From Phaseolus vulgaris (taxonomy: Eukaryota > Streptophyta > Magnoliopsida > Fabales > Fabaceae): 64,000 bases of DNA. Positions 46,391 through 58,132 of the stretch are shown piece by piece. Location of the stretch: positions 1,596,811 through 1,660,810 of the forward strand of contig NC_023758.2 in the NCBI RefSeq assembly GCF_000499845.2, read 5' to 3'. Each line of letters opens with the position of its first letter. Position 1 is the first letter of the stretch. Position numbers and translations under genes: made by a program. The notes under the pieces are model-generated. The model did no database searches, was not told the origin of the DNA, and saw only the letters and a program-made list of their open reading frames with translations.

Positions 46391-48017
46391 TGGTGGTTCT
46401 TTTAAAATGAAATCTGAATAACTGAATTTTCTATTTATATCTTTTTTTATTTTTAATAATAAAATATTCAAGTATCATTTAAAATACATTATTTCTACTC
46501 TAAGGTTATTTTTTAAATCATTACACTTACCAACAAACATCCAAGAATCACGAGCTCAACAACACAACCACCTACTCACTCACAACCTCAATCTCACTAA
46601 AGAAGAATGGAAGAAGCTCTCATTGTTCATTCACAACCTCAACCTCAATCTCACAAGATGAATGGAAGAAGCTCTAAAAATATTTGGATCATTTGCTAGT
46701 GAAGGTGAGCCATAAACAAAAGCAATTTGACCATGTTGACATGCACAAACAAATTTTGGGGAAAAAGATAAAATTAACAAGTGCCTACGTAGCTTTTTGG
46801 TTCTTTTTGTGCATGTGAGGAGATACCGATTTCACTATTTCCAAAAATACACTCAACTCCTTTTCCACGCACATCCGTTGAAGCAAACGCGGTGCATTGT
46901 CTCCTTTCTGTTATCGTCTACAGTACTCACGTTGAACCAAACACATCATAAGGATACAAAATAAATCTATTTTTCGCTTGCCTAATTTAAAATTTCGTTT
47001 TCTCAATAAATTACGATTGAGTTATAACCATAACTTATTTGACTCATAAAAGGTAAGCTTATCGATTTCTCTTCAACATGATTTTGAAAATATCACTATA
47101 AGAAAATTTTTAAATAACAACTAAATTTAAAAATAAAAAATAAGTAATCACTATACTCATTAAATTAAATATTATTTTATATATTAAAAAATTATTAATA
47201 TTAAAAATAGTTTATATTATTAATAAAAATTTATAAAATAGTTTCTAAATTAATATCTAAATTAACTATTGATATTTAAATTATAAATTAATTTTTAACC
47301 GACTAATAGATACTAATTTAAAATAAAATGTAATACGAAGTTAAAACTTAGCAACTAATTATTAAAAACAATTTTATAAATTTTTATTAATAATATAACT
47401 ATTTTATATATTAATAAATTTTTTAATTTATAAAATGTCTGAAATTTAATTAATTAGTAATTAAATATTTTTATCTTTAAAATTAGTTTTTGTTTAATAT
47501 TTTTCGTGTATGTATTACTTTTTTAACTCTTCATTTGGAACAAACGCTCTTTTTGTGCTTTTTTTTTTCTCAAGCTTGTTTTATGTTTTTGTTTGGTAGT
47601 TTAGTTTAGGTTGGTAGGGTTTTGAGAATGACTGACGCAATTTCAGTTGAAGTGATTTTGAATTTGCAGAAAAAGGACTTGCGTGGTGGTTGTACAATGA
47701 TAATGGGAAGCCTGAATTTGAAAATCATGGGTTCGATGTTACATTGTTGTTGGTTGAGCATTCTAGAATGTTTTATTATATAAGGAATTGTACATTAAAA
47801 CATATACATATACATTTTAAAATACAATTTGAAATATGAAAATACACTATGAATTCATAATATATTTCCAGACCTAAAAATGCTTTATGAATTACACGTT
47901 CCTAATCGAAGTTACATATTTCGAAATATGAAGGCAATTTTGTCATTTCACCCCCAATGGGGTGCAGCTTCAAAGCATGGTGGTGCAAAGCGAAACACTA
48001 ACAAACCAATAGAACCA
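46391..48017. other. Intergenic DNA with MITE
   Basis: No gene is recognised. The segment 46520-46960 is less AT-rich and holds a short duplicated piece ('TCACAACCTCAACCTCAATC'-like, near 46580 and 46630). The foldback element at 47094 is listed separately. Confidence 0.45.
47094..47511. mobile_element. CACTA-type foldback MITE, diverged copy
   Basis: It begins CACTATAAGAAAATTTTTAA and its arms are imperfect inverted repeats: 'ATTAATAAAAATTTATAAAA' and 'TTTTATAAATTTTTATTAAT' face each other, and 'TATATTAAAAAATTATTAAT' faces a diverged mirror. The right end is near 'ATATTTTTCGTGTA', a degraded complement of the left end. No coding capacity. Confidence 0.5.
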
Positions 48018-48026
48018 TTAATCTAA

Positions 48027-48574
48027 GGCAGTTTCTTCCTGCACCCCACAATGTTATGCAAAGATCAAATTATCCTTATTATTTTTTAAAAACCCTAAAA
48101 TACACTTGAACTGTATTTATTTTTTGCATTATGGATTATGGAATCATGAAAATTTTTGGATTGGCACTTCTGGTAAAATTTCGGATCCACCAATCCGTAA
48201 TTCAAAATATGCATTTTTCATTCAAAAAAAGCATTCCAGATCCACCAATCTGTAACATAAATATGCATTCCGGATTCAGAAATCTGTAATTAAAAAAAAA
48301 AGCATTTCGGATCCACGAATCCGTAACAGGATTAGGCTTCCGGATTCAGCAATCCAAAAATCAATAATTTATGCAAAAATTGCTTCTGGAGCACCCCTTC
48401 ATCCGAAAAAAAAAAAATTTAGTTCCAGATTGATAAATCCATAGCACACTCCCAGATTCTTATTTCCGGTAACCATGGTGTCCTTTTTCAAATAAAAGAT
48501 TAAGGCCAGTTTCGGGATTTAGAAAATTGTGTGGGTGCAGGAAGAAAAATGTAGGGGTGCAGGAAGAAGAAGCC
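48027..48574. mobile_element. Mutator-type MITE, copy 2
   Basis: A 548-bp element flanked by an exact 9-bp duplication, TTAATCTAA, at 48018-48026 and 48575-48583. The left end GGCAGTTTCTTCCTGCACCC pairs with the right end GGGTGCAGGAAGAAGAAGCC. It shares with copy 1 (7356-7749) the ends, the 'ATTTTTTAAAAACCCTAAAA' block and the 'TTCGGGATTTA' block. Its interior is expanded by several copies of a ~45-bp unit containing a mini-palindrome (TCCGGATTCAGCAATCC, TTCGGATCCACGAATCCG). The left end has one C-rich block where copy 1 has two. No transposase. Confidence 0.88.
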
Positions 48575-48583
48575 TTAATCTAA

Positions 48584-51500
48584 CCCAATCTTGGACAACG
48601 AGTGAGCCCACAAAGTTCATCCTCTCTCACTTCGGTCCTTTTTTTAGTAGTATTTTTTTTTTCATTTAAAAACTGTCTTGATAAATTTTTCTCATGTTTC
48701 TAAAAAAAAATATTTCTTTACAAGTTAAAATTAATATGTACATTACTTAAAAAATTAATTTAAAACATTAAGCTTTCTATAAATCAAGTTATATATAAGC
48801 TAGTTCTAGTTTATAAAGAAATTTCTTATTTCTTATTTCTATTGATAATAATTACATAAAACTTTATTGAAATTTACTTTTTATACCGTATAGTTTTGTT
48901 TCCTGGGTATCGGAGTATCTTGCAATCAAACTTTTAAAATAATATTTTATTTTTAAGCAACTTTTTTGTGAAATTTTTTTAATTAAGTAAAATTTATAGA
49001 ATGTTTTGATTATTCACTTTAATTTCAAACGGTTTAATTTTAACGAAGTTTTGATGCTTATACTCGTAATTTTTTAAAGAGATTTTGATACTAGCATGTG
49101 AGTGTTTTGGATGTGGAGTTTCACATTTTTGTTGCATTGATGCAATTCTACAAACTGCGATTGCGTCAAAAAGTGTTACTGATGCTGAATATGGATTTCA
49201 ATTTTCATTGTACTTTTCTTTCCATTTGTTGATTATTATTTTACGAAGTAGTTTGAATTTCGACTTTGCACATAACAGAAATTGTTCAGGTGATTCTGTG
49301 TAAGTCACTCACTACAAAATTAGGAATCTAAAATTAAAGAAAAAGCTATCATTATTGACTTAACAAATGTTTTAAAAAAATTGGTAGAGTGAAATTTTAT
49401 TTATTTTTTATTATTTCAGCTTACAAACTAAGTGCTACACGTATTCTTTTAATTAATTTTAAGTCATTATTTGTGACATGTTTATATTTCATTAAACTCT
49501 AAGAAAATATACACTCCGTTAAAAATATTTCATTAAACTTTCAGTGATTTTTTATTTTTAATATCACGCTTTAATGAAAAACATTTTTTAAAATACAACT
49601 AGCATAATTAATTTATATTAACTAAAATTCTTATTAGCAAAATATTTCAGTTCAAAAAGAAATACCCTTTTCAATTATATTTTAAGCGTGAACAACAAAT
49701 GTTCAAGCTAGCAGAATTAGTTAATTTGAGTAGTAGCATTTCTTTTTAATGAAGTTATATGTTTTTTTTTTCAAAATTACTCGTATTCGTTGACGAAATA
49801 TATTTTATGTTTATCAATGAGCATAATTTCTGCAATGTGTGGTAAAAAAAATGCCAAATACCACCAAGTATTTTCAAATATATATTTATAGTTCTATTAT
49901 TTATTATAGTCAATCAAGATAAATATTCTTTGTCTGATGTGGTGCATTAAATAAAATGCATGTAATCGTAATGGAGAAATGAAGGTTCTGATGAACCTTA
50001 ATTGCAAATGAAAAAGAAATAATGACTCAAGTGTAAAAGAGAGAGAAATAGATAAAAGAAAATACATAATAAATTATTATTTACTTGTATATTAGAGAGT
50101 AAAATACATGGTGTATATATAAGAAAAAAAACTAAGACTTAGTTGAAACAGAAAAAGAAAGTTGGACCAAACAAACAAAGTTCAATAACTTAAAACAGAA
50201 AAACTAAATATATTAACATTATTATTAATAAATACATTATATATTTCAAATATTAGGTTGAATGTTTGAATTTAGTTATTAAATGAGATTTGTGTTTTTA
50301 AATGAATTTACGTTGGACTAATACTATTGAAAATTATCTTAGGAAGTTAAAAAACTCGTAATCAAACTAATTCTTATGATGAACTACGCAAGATTAAAGT
50401 TTTTTTCTCGTTATTTTTCTTGTTTGAAAGATATATTTCTTTTAAACTCAGAAGTAAAGGTAAATGCGTTAAAAACACTTTCATACTCAAACCAAATAAA
50501 GAATAACTAAGATTATAAATGTGAAATAAATTAACTCTCTATCATCTCTTATTCATACTATTTTAGTAGGATCATCCTATGTCCATACTTACCTTAAATG
50601 GCATATGTATATTACTTGAAGTTGAATAAAGTGTGTCCAAATGATGCATACTCTTTACTTAACATTGATTAAATTATTTTTGATTTTTTTGGTTGAGTTC
50701 AGGAATCATATCATAATATTACTTTAACCAAATGTCAACACATGATTGTTGTTGTTTTTTTCCTAATTATTATAATTTTAATTTTTTTGTTTCTATCATT
50801 TTATGTGGTAGGCCTTGAATTTTTACATCAAATTCAGTTTATTTTATTAAGTTTTATGATATATACAATTTTACTTAAATCTCTTATAATTATTTTTTTC
50901 CAATTATATTTAATTTTTTTAAATTTATTTTTAATAAATTTGCATGCATCCATAATGTTAAATAATTCATATTTTTTTCAATTGACTTCATGGTACATTT
51001 TCATCAGTTAAATATAAATTTATCAATCACACTAATCTTACCATTCACAAATTTTTATAAATTTTTCTTTCATTCTCACCTTGTGTTTGGATTAGGGGCA
51101 AGATGTGTGAGAATTTAAGGAAATAAATTTGGAGTGATTTGAGAGAAAAGTGTGAAGAAAGTAAGGTTCTTTGTATTGAGATATATTATAGTGGATTTGT
51201 AAGAAAAGTTGGTTGAAGTGTGAGAGTAATATGACAGTTGTGAGATAATTTTTATTTTTTTTAAAAAGTATAAAATCTAAGTTTATAATATATATATTTT
51301 TTAAATATTTGAATAATGAAATACAAAGTATTTTTTTTATATAGATTTGAGTTAATTAAAATTTTGTACATTATTTTGAATACCATTTAATAATTTCTTT
51401 TTAGAAAAAATACGAGTTACTTAATATTATTAAAAAATTATCATAAAAATAATACTAAATTTATACAACTTCACTGTTATATTTAAATAATTTTTAAAAA

Positions 51501-53789
51501 ATAATTTATTTATTTATGAATTTTAGTTACTTATAATTATATTATGATAACTTTGTAGGAATTAACTTTGAAAAAAAATATAAAATTACGTAAATTTATA
51601 AAAAAAAAACATACTAAATCATCATAAAATAATTATTTTTGCATTAATTTTATTTTTATATTCATAATTGTAAAAAAAATTAGATAAAAAATGATGAATA
51701 TGTATAATTTTTTTAAATTATAGAAATAAATAATTTAAATATTCGTAGTTTTATAAAATATAATTAGAAAAAAAATTGTATTGAATTTAAATAATACTAT
51801 TAATTATCTAATAATTTTTATAATAATAATGAATTCAATAAAAAACAATTAACCATCAAATCCATCAACACACTACATATCAATTATGTCTGATAACGAA
51901 TTATTTATCATTTATAAAATACTACATAATCAATTATACATTAAAAAATATTAAAAATAAAGTAAAGTTATACCATAAAATTAGGGTTGTTGTTGTATTT
52001 TTGGGTATGCACAGGTGTCTTTACTAACATTTCTTCACAACTTTGTGTTTTGGCAAATCCGCGTCTTCACTTCAGCTGATCAAATACCTTTGTCCTCCAC
52101 TCTTCCTGAATATCTTAACTTTCACTCTCTTTTTTCCTTAAATTGATCATTTTCTTCTCCCAGATATGCATCATTCAATCCAAATAAAGCATAAATCCAA
52201 ATAAAGTATAAATGATGAGCTAAATTCCACTGTCTACCGAAAGTGTTTTATTACATAATGCATAATTAGTTTTATTTTTCTTTTCTCCCACAAACGTTGG
52301 TTTGGATGTTGGTCTACCTCTTTCTCCTATTCTCTCTACCAAGTGGCCACCATTTTGGACTTTTCCCAACATCATCTTTCCCCTCAACGAATCTACCAAA
52401 TTATTACGGATATATATAAATCAATTCCTAATTCAGTTTTCTACCATTTCACACTATTCTTTTTAATGTCTCAGACACCCAAATCCTGGACCTACCTCAA
52501 CAAAATCATCACCCAGTTCCCCATTGCCATATTTGTAACCTAATTTTCAATATCTACCATTTTTTTTTTCTATAAATCACATGGATATGTTAGAAATTTT
52601 TATTTGTAAATTTTAAAAGAAATTAATGTATCTCATAATCATGGTTGAAAAAAAAACCCATGATAGAACAACTGAAATGAAATAAAGTCATTGAATTAGG
52701 AGAATGATATGGTGGCTTAATTTGGCTATCAATGTCATTGATGTGGTTTGATGTGAAAAATAAAATAAAATGAAAGTAGTGGTTTAGAATCATTGTTTAT
52801 AGTTGGAATATAGTGTGGGATATACTGGTTTAGCTTTTACATTGCTTGAAACCGTTATAACTAAATGCATTAGCGCATCATCGGTTATTAATTTATTTTG
52901 TTTATGCAATTGTATAACTCCACTCTTTCAACTCATACATCATATTTGAAAGCACAATATTTCAACGTTTGATGCATGAGAAAGATTTGTTTCTTCCCAG
53001 CCTCTACCGTTCTGTGTATGCACTGTACCAGCAACTCAATCTTATCTCTCAGAACACATGGGGGCCACTCTCTACTGAACTGTTTCTTCAAGATCATCAC
53101 TTTTTATCTTTAATCACTCGCTATTCTTGTCTTCACCCAGTTTTATATATTTGTTCAAATTTGCTCCTGCAATTCCTCCAATAAACCCTCAACTCATGCA
53201 TAAATAAAAACCATAAAACTATATGTCTATTTTAGGTCCCGACACACAAACTGCACACAGACCGAAAGCAGCATCGATTCAGTAATATTCCCTTGGCTAA
53301 ACTAATTTAACTACTACAAAGTTCAGCAACTCAAGTTTCCCCTGTTGTTGCGTGTGAATGAAGACCCCATGCCTAACTTGTTTTAATCAGAACCCAACCC
53401 AGATTGAAATTTATGTTTGCCAAGCAGGAAAATAGAGTTGAAGGATTTTTGTTTATTCTAAGCATGTTTTTTCTTTTTGTTCCACTTGAGAACAGGACCA
53501 AGAGACCATAAGAACAGTTACACAAATTTCTCAGACTCGTTTAACATCTATTTATCTCCATCCATCCTAGTTTTCTCCGCTTCTTCCAAAGGAAATCCAT
53601 CGAATCCGTCTCGTTTCTCTTGGGATCGAGTTCTCTTACTGACTGTACATTGACCAAAATTATTTCCTAGAAATTTTGATGATAAAGAAAGACAGGAAAA
53701 AAAAAATTAAAGCTGCTTCTTTTTTTCCCATTTGCAGGAGGAGGAGCAAACCAACATTTTCTCTCATCCCAACTATTCTCTGATTATAT
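48584..53789. other. Intergenic DNA, 3' flank of the MYB gene at its right end
   Basis: No gene was recognised. The left and middle parts are AT-rich; 51100-51660 holds repeat family X copy 3. From about 52000 the composition is more balanced, with pyrimidine-rich stretches near 52300-52550 and 53000-53200, but ORFs there are short and have no family. The last 150-400 bases before 53790 are the likely 3' UTR of the minus-strand MYB gene. Confidence 0.45.
51100..51660. repeat. Dispersed repeat family X, copy 3
   Basis: Collinear with 44800-45300. Shared blocks are 'TAAAATCTAAGTTTA', 'TTGAGTTAATTAAAATTTTG', 'AAAAAATACGAGTTACTTAA' and 'AATTATCATAAAAATAATA'. Diverged; limits uncertain. Confidence 0.5.
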
Positions 53790-54725
53790 TTACGAATCCA
53801 CCCTGCTAATCCCAATTCGCTTGACGGAAGTATTCCTAAAGCCATCCTCTGCTGCCTGAAAACACATCCCATTCGGATTCTGGCGCTCCATGTAACTCCT
53901 CACCTCCTTCCTTATCATTTCCTGCATCACCACCAAAAACTCCGCACTCAGATTGAAAGCCCCCAACCCCGGTGGCTTCAACTGCGGCACCATCGCCACC
54001 GGAGCAGCCATCATTGGCAGCAACGGGATAGTGTTCGAGGGCTGTGGCGGGGGTACGGGATGGGCTGGCTCGGTTACCCGATTGGAGACCTCGGAAGAGT
54101 CGACGCCGGGGAGGGACAGTGAAAGGGAAGTTGGAGGGTCATTGGAGGAGGAGGAGGTAGTTTCTACGGGAGGAAGAACCGCGGCGGTCCTGGGCACGGG
54201 ACGGAAGACGTGTGAGGGGGAGGCAACTGGCGCGCTGGATTCACTCACATCGGATCCGGAGGGACTACCGGGTGTGGGAGGGTTGATGTAGAGGCCGGTG
54301 GAGACGGGGATGGCCGCGCCGGCACTGACGGACCTCTTGAGCGGCGGAGGGTGGTCGTCCATCATGGTAGAGGCGCACTTGCGCTTCAGCGTGGAGTTCC
54401 AGTGGTTCTTGATTGCGTTGTCGGTTCTGCCCTGGAGCAAGCGGGCTATGGTGGCCCATTTGTTGCCGAAGCGAGCATGGGCCCTGACTATGGTGTCGTC
54501 CTCTTCGGGCGTGAAGGCCCGGTGCTCGACCTGGGGGGAGAGCTGATTGCACCAGCGGAGCCTGCAGGATTTGCCGGAGCGGCCAGGGATGGACTTGCTG
54601 ATGAGGGACCAGTTCCTGGGACCGTGCTTCTCGACGAGCCTCTGCAGAGCCTCGTCCTCCTCCGGGCTCCATGGGCCTTTGATACGGTCCATGTCCTTTC
54701 TGGAAAGAACAACGCCTGTGTTCAT
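53790..54725 (-). CDS. MYB44-like: R2R3-MYB of subgroup 22 (MYB44/70/73/77-like)
   Basis: An intronless 311-residue ORF, a length and structure typical of subgroup 22. R2 spans about residues 16-62 ([20 protein letters not shown] to RLRWCNQL) and R3 about 68-116 ([20 protein letters not shown] to [14 protein letters not shown]), with the regular Trp spacing and R3 starting with Phe at the first Trp position, as usual. The C-terminal half is rich in Pro and Ser and has the two subgroup marks: an EAR-like LSLSLPG (201-207) and [19 protein letters not shown] (261-279). Such proteins bind MYB sites in the nucleus and act in ABA, auxin and stress responses, often as repressors through the EAR motif. 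The start at 54725 is the first ATG after the TATA-like box; an in-frame ATG at 54692 (MDRIKGPW) is the alternative. The gene is much GC-richer than its surroundings, which creates long shadow ORFs on both strands. Confidence 0.95.
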   Translation of the reverse strand: MNTGVVLSRKDMDRIKGPWSPEEDEALQRLVEKHGPRNWSLISKSIPGRSGKSCRLRWCNQLSPQVEHRAFTPEEDDTIVRAHARFGNKWATIARLLQGRTDNAIKNHWNSTLKRKCASTMMDDHPPPLKRSVSAGAAIPVSTGLYINPPTPGSPSGSDVSESSAPVASPSHVFRPVPRTAAVLPPVETTSSSSNDPPTSLSLSLPGVDSSEVSNRVTEPAHPVPPPQPSNTIPLLPMMAAPVAMVPQLKPPGLGAFNLSAEFLVVMQEMIRKEVRSYMERQNPNGMCFQAAEDGFRNTSVKRIGISRVDS

Positions 54726-54799
54726 AAATACGTTGAAGGAAATAGAAATGGGGGAGGCTCCAGGCTCCTGTGGCGTGGAGTATTTGCTTCCTCTGCTTC

Positions 54800-54805
54800 C
54801 TTATA
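54800..54805 (-). promoter_or_regulatory. TATA-like box of the MYB gene
   Basis: TATAAG within CATATAAGG on the minus strand, about 75-80 bases upstream of the start codon. No ATG falls between the implied transcription start (~54770) and 54725. Confidence 0.45.
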
Positions 54806-55510
54806 TGTGAGAGGGGGAGGGTGAAAGGACACCGGTTTGGCAAGTTAGGTTTTGGAGTTGTCAGCGAGCGTTATGGGCAATCGGTACCGCTTGTTCCAGG
54901 GAAGCGGTTGGGTTGGGATTTGGGATACAGCTGTCACAAGACACGCGTCGACTTGTGAGCTGCTCCCATTTACAGAACTAAGTGACCTCTTTTTTGCTCT
55001 CTTGAAATAAGAGGGAAAAATGATTTGGCCATGCAAGAGGAAGAGCGCGTCTGTTACACACTCAACGCTCCTATTAATTATACCCTGGAGCTTTGCCTGG
55101 GGAGAAGAGCCTAATATTATTATTAGAGAAAATAATGAAAAAAAAAAATTTGTTGGGATGCGCGGTTGAGGGTTGAGGGTTAAGAGAAGGGTAATAATAA
55201 GAGAAGGGAGATAACGATGAAAACGGTTGGTTGTGGTATGGTATGAGTTTGACTGAGGAGTCCAGGCTGTAGAGCATTTGGTGTGGGATTTTGAAGTTTC
55301 GTCTTGTTGTGGGGGGAAAAGAGATGAGTTGGGTGAGGTGGCCAAAAACGACAAGATTGATCGCCGAATCAGAAGGCGAATCATTACTGCTTTTGTGTCA
55401 GTCCAGGCTGTATTCTATACCTGCCACCCCACCACCATATCATCCTATAACGGCCTATTCCCTATTCTTCCTATTCCCTATTCCCTATTCCATCTCCCTA
55501 CACTCACTCA

Positions 55511-55516
55511 CACGTG
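55511..55516. promoter_or_regulatory. G-box upstream of the MYB gene
   Basis: CACGTG about 790 bases upstream of the MYB start codon. G-boxes bind bZIP and bHLH factors and serve as ABRE cores, which would fit an ABA-responsive MYB. A single hexamer is weak evidence. Confidence 0.35.
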
Positions 55517-56299
55517 CCGCTCACTTCCATTTCTGTATCCTCTTGTACGGAACCCCCTCCTCCTTCACTTTCCTCTCTTCTTCCCTCTCATTTTTTTTAA
55601 TCATTAATTAACTCGTAATTTGGGAGTGGAGATTATACAAAGACATGGGGAAAGGGCGAGGGACTACATTGTCGGATACCATCCCCTATTCCCTATTTCT
55701 TATTCAAACCAAATGTATTATTTATTACGCTCAAACACATCCGTATCCATTTCTGTTACTCTACGTCCTACATGTACTACACACTCTCTATCTCTCTCTC
55801 TCTCCAAGAACAAATACTCTTTCCTCATTCCATAAATACCACACTCCTATCGTAATTCATCAACCACTTCTACCCGCTATAACAATAACATCGTTACAAC
55901 AATTCTTCATCCATTCAAACCTTTTTTTTATTAAACACCACGCTTAAAGTCCTACCTGTACCTGGTTAAGAGAACCTCTGCTTCTCCAAAATTGAAAATC
56001 ATAACCCAATACATACACATATATATATGTTAATAATAAATAAATTATTTAAAATAAATAAATGTTGAAAACACGAACAATATTAGTTTTATGAAGAGTA
56101 GATGATCATTGTCCATAAAAATTATTGTGTAAGTTTCCAAAATAAAACATTAATTTTTTAAACAATATTTGTAAGAACTTAGAAAAGTAGTCTTGGATAG
56201 AAATGATACAATTAAAATCACATCTGAATATTTTATCATTAAAATTAAAAGATTATATAAAATTAAAATCACATCTCTTTAAAGTTCATTGTTCCTTTC

Positions 56300-56720
56300 T
56301 TTTGTCTTTTGTATGAAATTCTAACATCTTCGCTCATCAGTTTGACAATCGGAATCCGTCATCAGTCTTCTTTCAGTGAATATTACAAGATTGTCAATCA
56401 AAATCTTTAATAGAGTGAATTCATTTTTGCTCTTCTCTTTTAGTCAAATTTTGAACTTGTTAGGTTTGTCTCTACATAGCCTTTGCATGTGACTCTTTTA
56501 GCTTTAAAGTTAATCTCTGTAAATTCAAAGTCCTAATGATATAGTTATATTTTTTTATCAGGACTTTGTGGTGCATATTAAGTTACCCTTAAGCTTTTGG
56601 TAGGTTTGAAACTCTTAATGAGCATCTGTTAAATTTCATGAATGGAAAGGTAGTTTAAATTGATTGAGCATTTTAGGGATATGAATCTGGAGTGAAATTT
56701 CATGTTAGCCATATTAGTTG
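56300..56720 (-). repeat. Dispersed repeat family Y, inverted copy
   Basis: The inverse of 45960-46390. Read on plus here: 'CATCAGTTTGACAATCGGA', 'TTTGCATGTGACTCTTTTAG', 'AAAGTCCTAATGATATAGTT', 'ATCAGGACTTTGTGGTGCAT', 'CCCTTAAGCTTTTGGTAGGT' and 'GGGATATGAATCTGGA'. No ORF. Confidence 0.65.
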
Positions 56721-58123
56721 TGGTAAGTTAACCATAAGTAATAATTTATTTGAAATAATTAAGAAAAAAAGTTAGAGGATATTACACTAAAGTCTACTAA
56801 GGATTTTATGATTGAAAAATATGAGATGTTGATATTCGATATGCATACATACTGATGAAGAGCTGAAAATAATGATTCTAGAGAAGAGTCATCTAAGTTA
56901 TCTTAGTTTACAATGAAATATACTAAGATTATCTAAGAGGTGACAATTTCACATAACAAACATTCAATACTTGAGACAATAAAGATGTTGTGGATTATTT
57001 GATTTGATGATTGTATTTAAAGTAAATTTTACTTATGAAACTAATTATTAAAATTAAAAAATTAAATTAATATTGTAATTCTTTTGATAAATAAGTTTTT
57101 TTTAAATATTATACAAAGGTGCGATGATATATTTATTAAAATTAAAAAATAATTTGTATTTTTATATTTTTAAAGTAAAAAACAATTAATTATAAAATAC
57201 ATTTTGGAAGGTTAAAACTAGTTGGTGTTTAAAGTGAAATCAATTTTTTTATTTCAATGATAATGGACAAATGTACTTATGGTTCGAAACCATTACTTTC
57301 AAATACTTACCATTAATAAATATTTAATCTAGTATAACTGTTTTTATCAAAATGAATAGGAAAATTTAAAATTAAAATGATCACTATCAATAAATTATTG
57401 GGCATCAGTGTTCTTCCACGAAAATGAATTTGAAAAAAATTGATAGACTAGAATTATTAAAAAGTCATTAGCCACCATTAAAACACTCACTATGCATTTT
57501 TTAGATTCATGTCGTAACGCAACATTTTGTTTTTATATGATAAATTCTACATGTATTAGGTTTTTATAAATTGAATATGTACAAACATTATAAAAATAAA
57601 GATATTTATTGAAATAGAAAACTAAAACAATGATAAAATGTCTGTAATGATGGAAGTAAATAATTTTTTTTTATGTAAATAAATTTTGGAAAAGTATGAG
57701 AAAGAGATCAAATACTTGAATTTAAATTATTCAAACAAAATAATTGAAAAAATTATAATAATTCACGTGCTTATCCATCTTTTAACTTAAGTTTTGATTA
57801 AGTATTTAATAGTTCAAATCAAATCTTTATTATAAAATACAAGTAATGTATTTATAAATCAGAATTTTTATTTGTTTATAATTATATAGTCCCTTCCATT
57901 CCATTGATCTTCATTATTGATAATTTTGATACTGGATTATGTTTTTCATCTGAATTCTCTATTTTTTCCACATTCATAACATTTGAAGAAAAAAAACCTA
58001 CTTACAAAAATTTCATCTTTTATTAGTTACTAATTTTCGTCACCTTAACTCAAATTCAATTTAACAAACTAGCATTTGATTTAATATTATTCTTTAGTTG
58101 GTATTGTTACATATACAATACAT
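56721..58123. other. AT-rich intergenic DNA
   Basis: Nothing recognisable: no ORF of note and no clear repeat. Confidence 0.55.
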
Positions 58124-58132
58124 GTTTTTCGC

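Larger units (their letters stand above)
54726..56299. other. Promoter and upstream region of the MYB gene
   Basis: No second gene is seen, although several ORFs of 60-179 codons cross it; all lack motifs and overlap each other. The stretch 55455-55490 repeats 'TATTCCCTATTCCC', and similar words recur at 55682-55700. CT-rich tracts lie near 55790. Confidence 0.5.

Noticed and set aside
50742..51011. 89-codon hydrophobic ORF that could pass for a membrane protein
   Set aside because: Composition follows the T-rich DNA; no charged loops, conserved pattern or gene context.
53953..54843. Long ORFs on both strands over the MYB gene (up to 192 codons)
   Set aside because: They are shadows caused by the GC-rich MYB coding sequence; none has family motifs, while the 311-codon frame has two MYB repeats and both subgroup 22 motifs.
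54845..55384. 179-codon minus-strand ORF upstream of the MYB gene
   Set aside because: Low-complexity Ser/Thr/Leu-rich translation with no domain, overlapping the MYB promoter and other ORFs.
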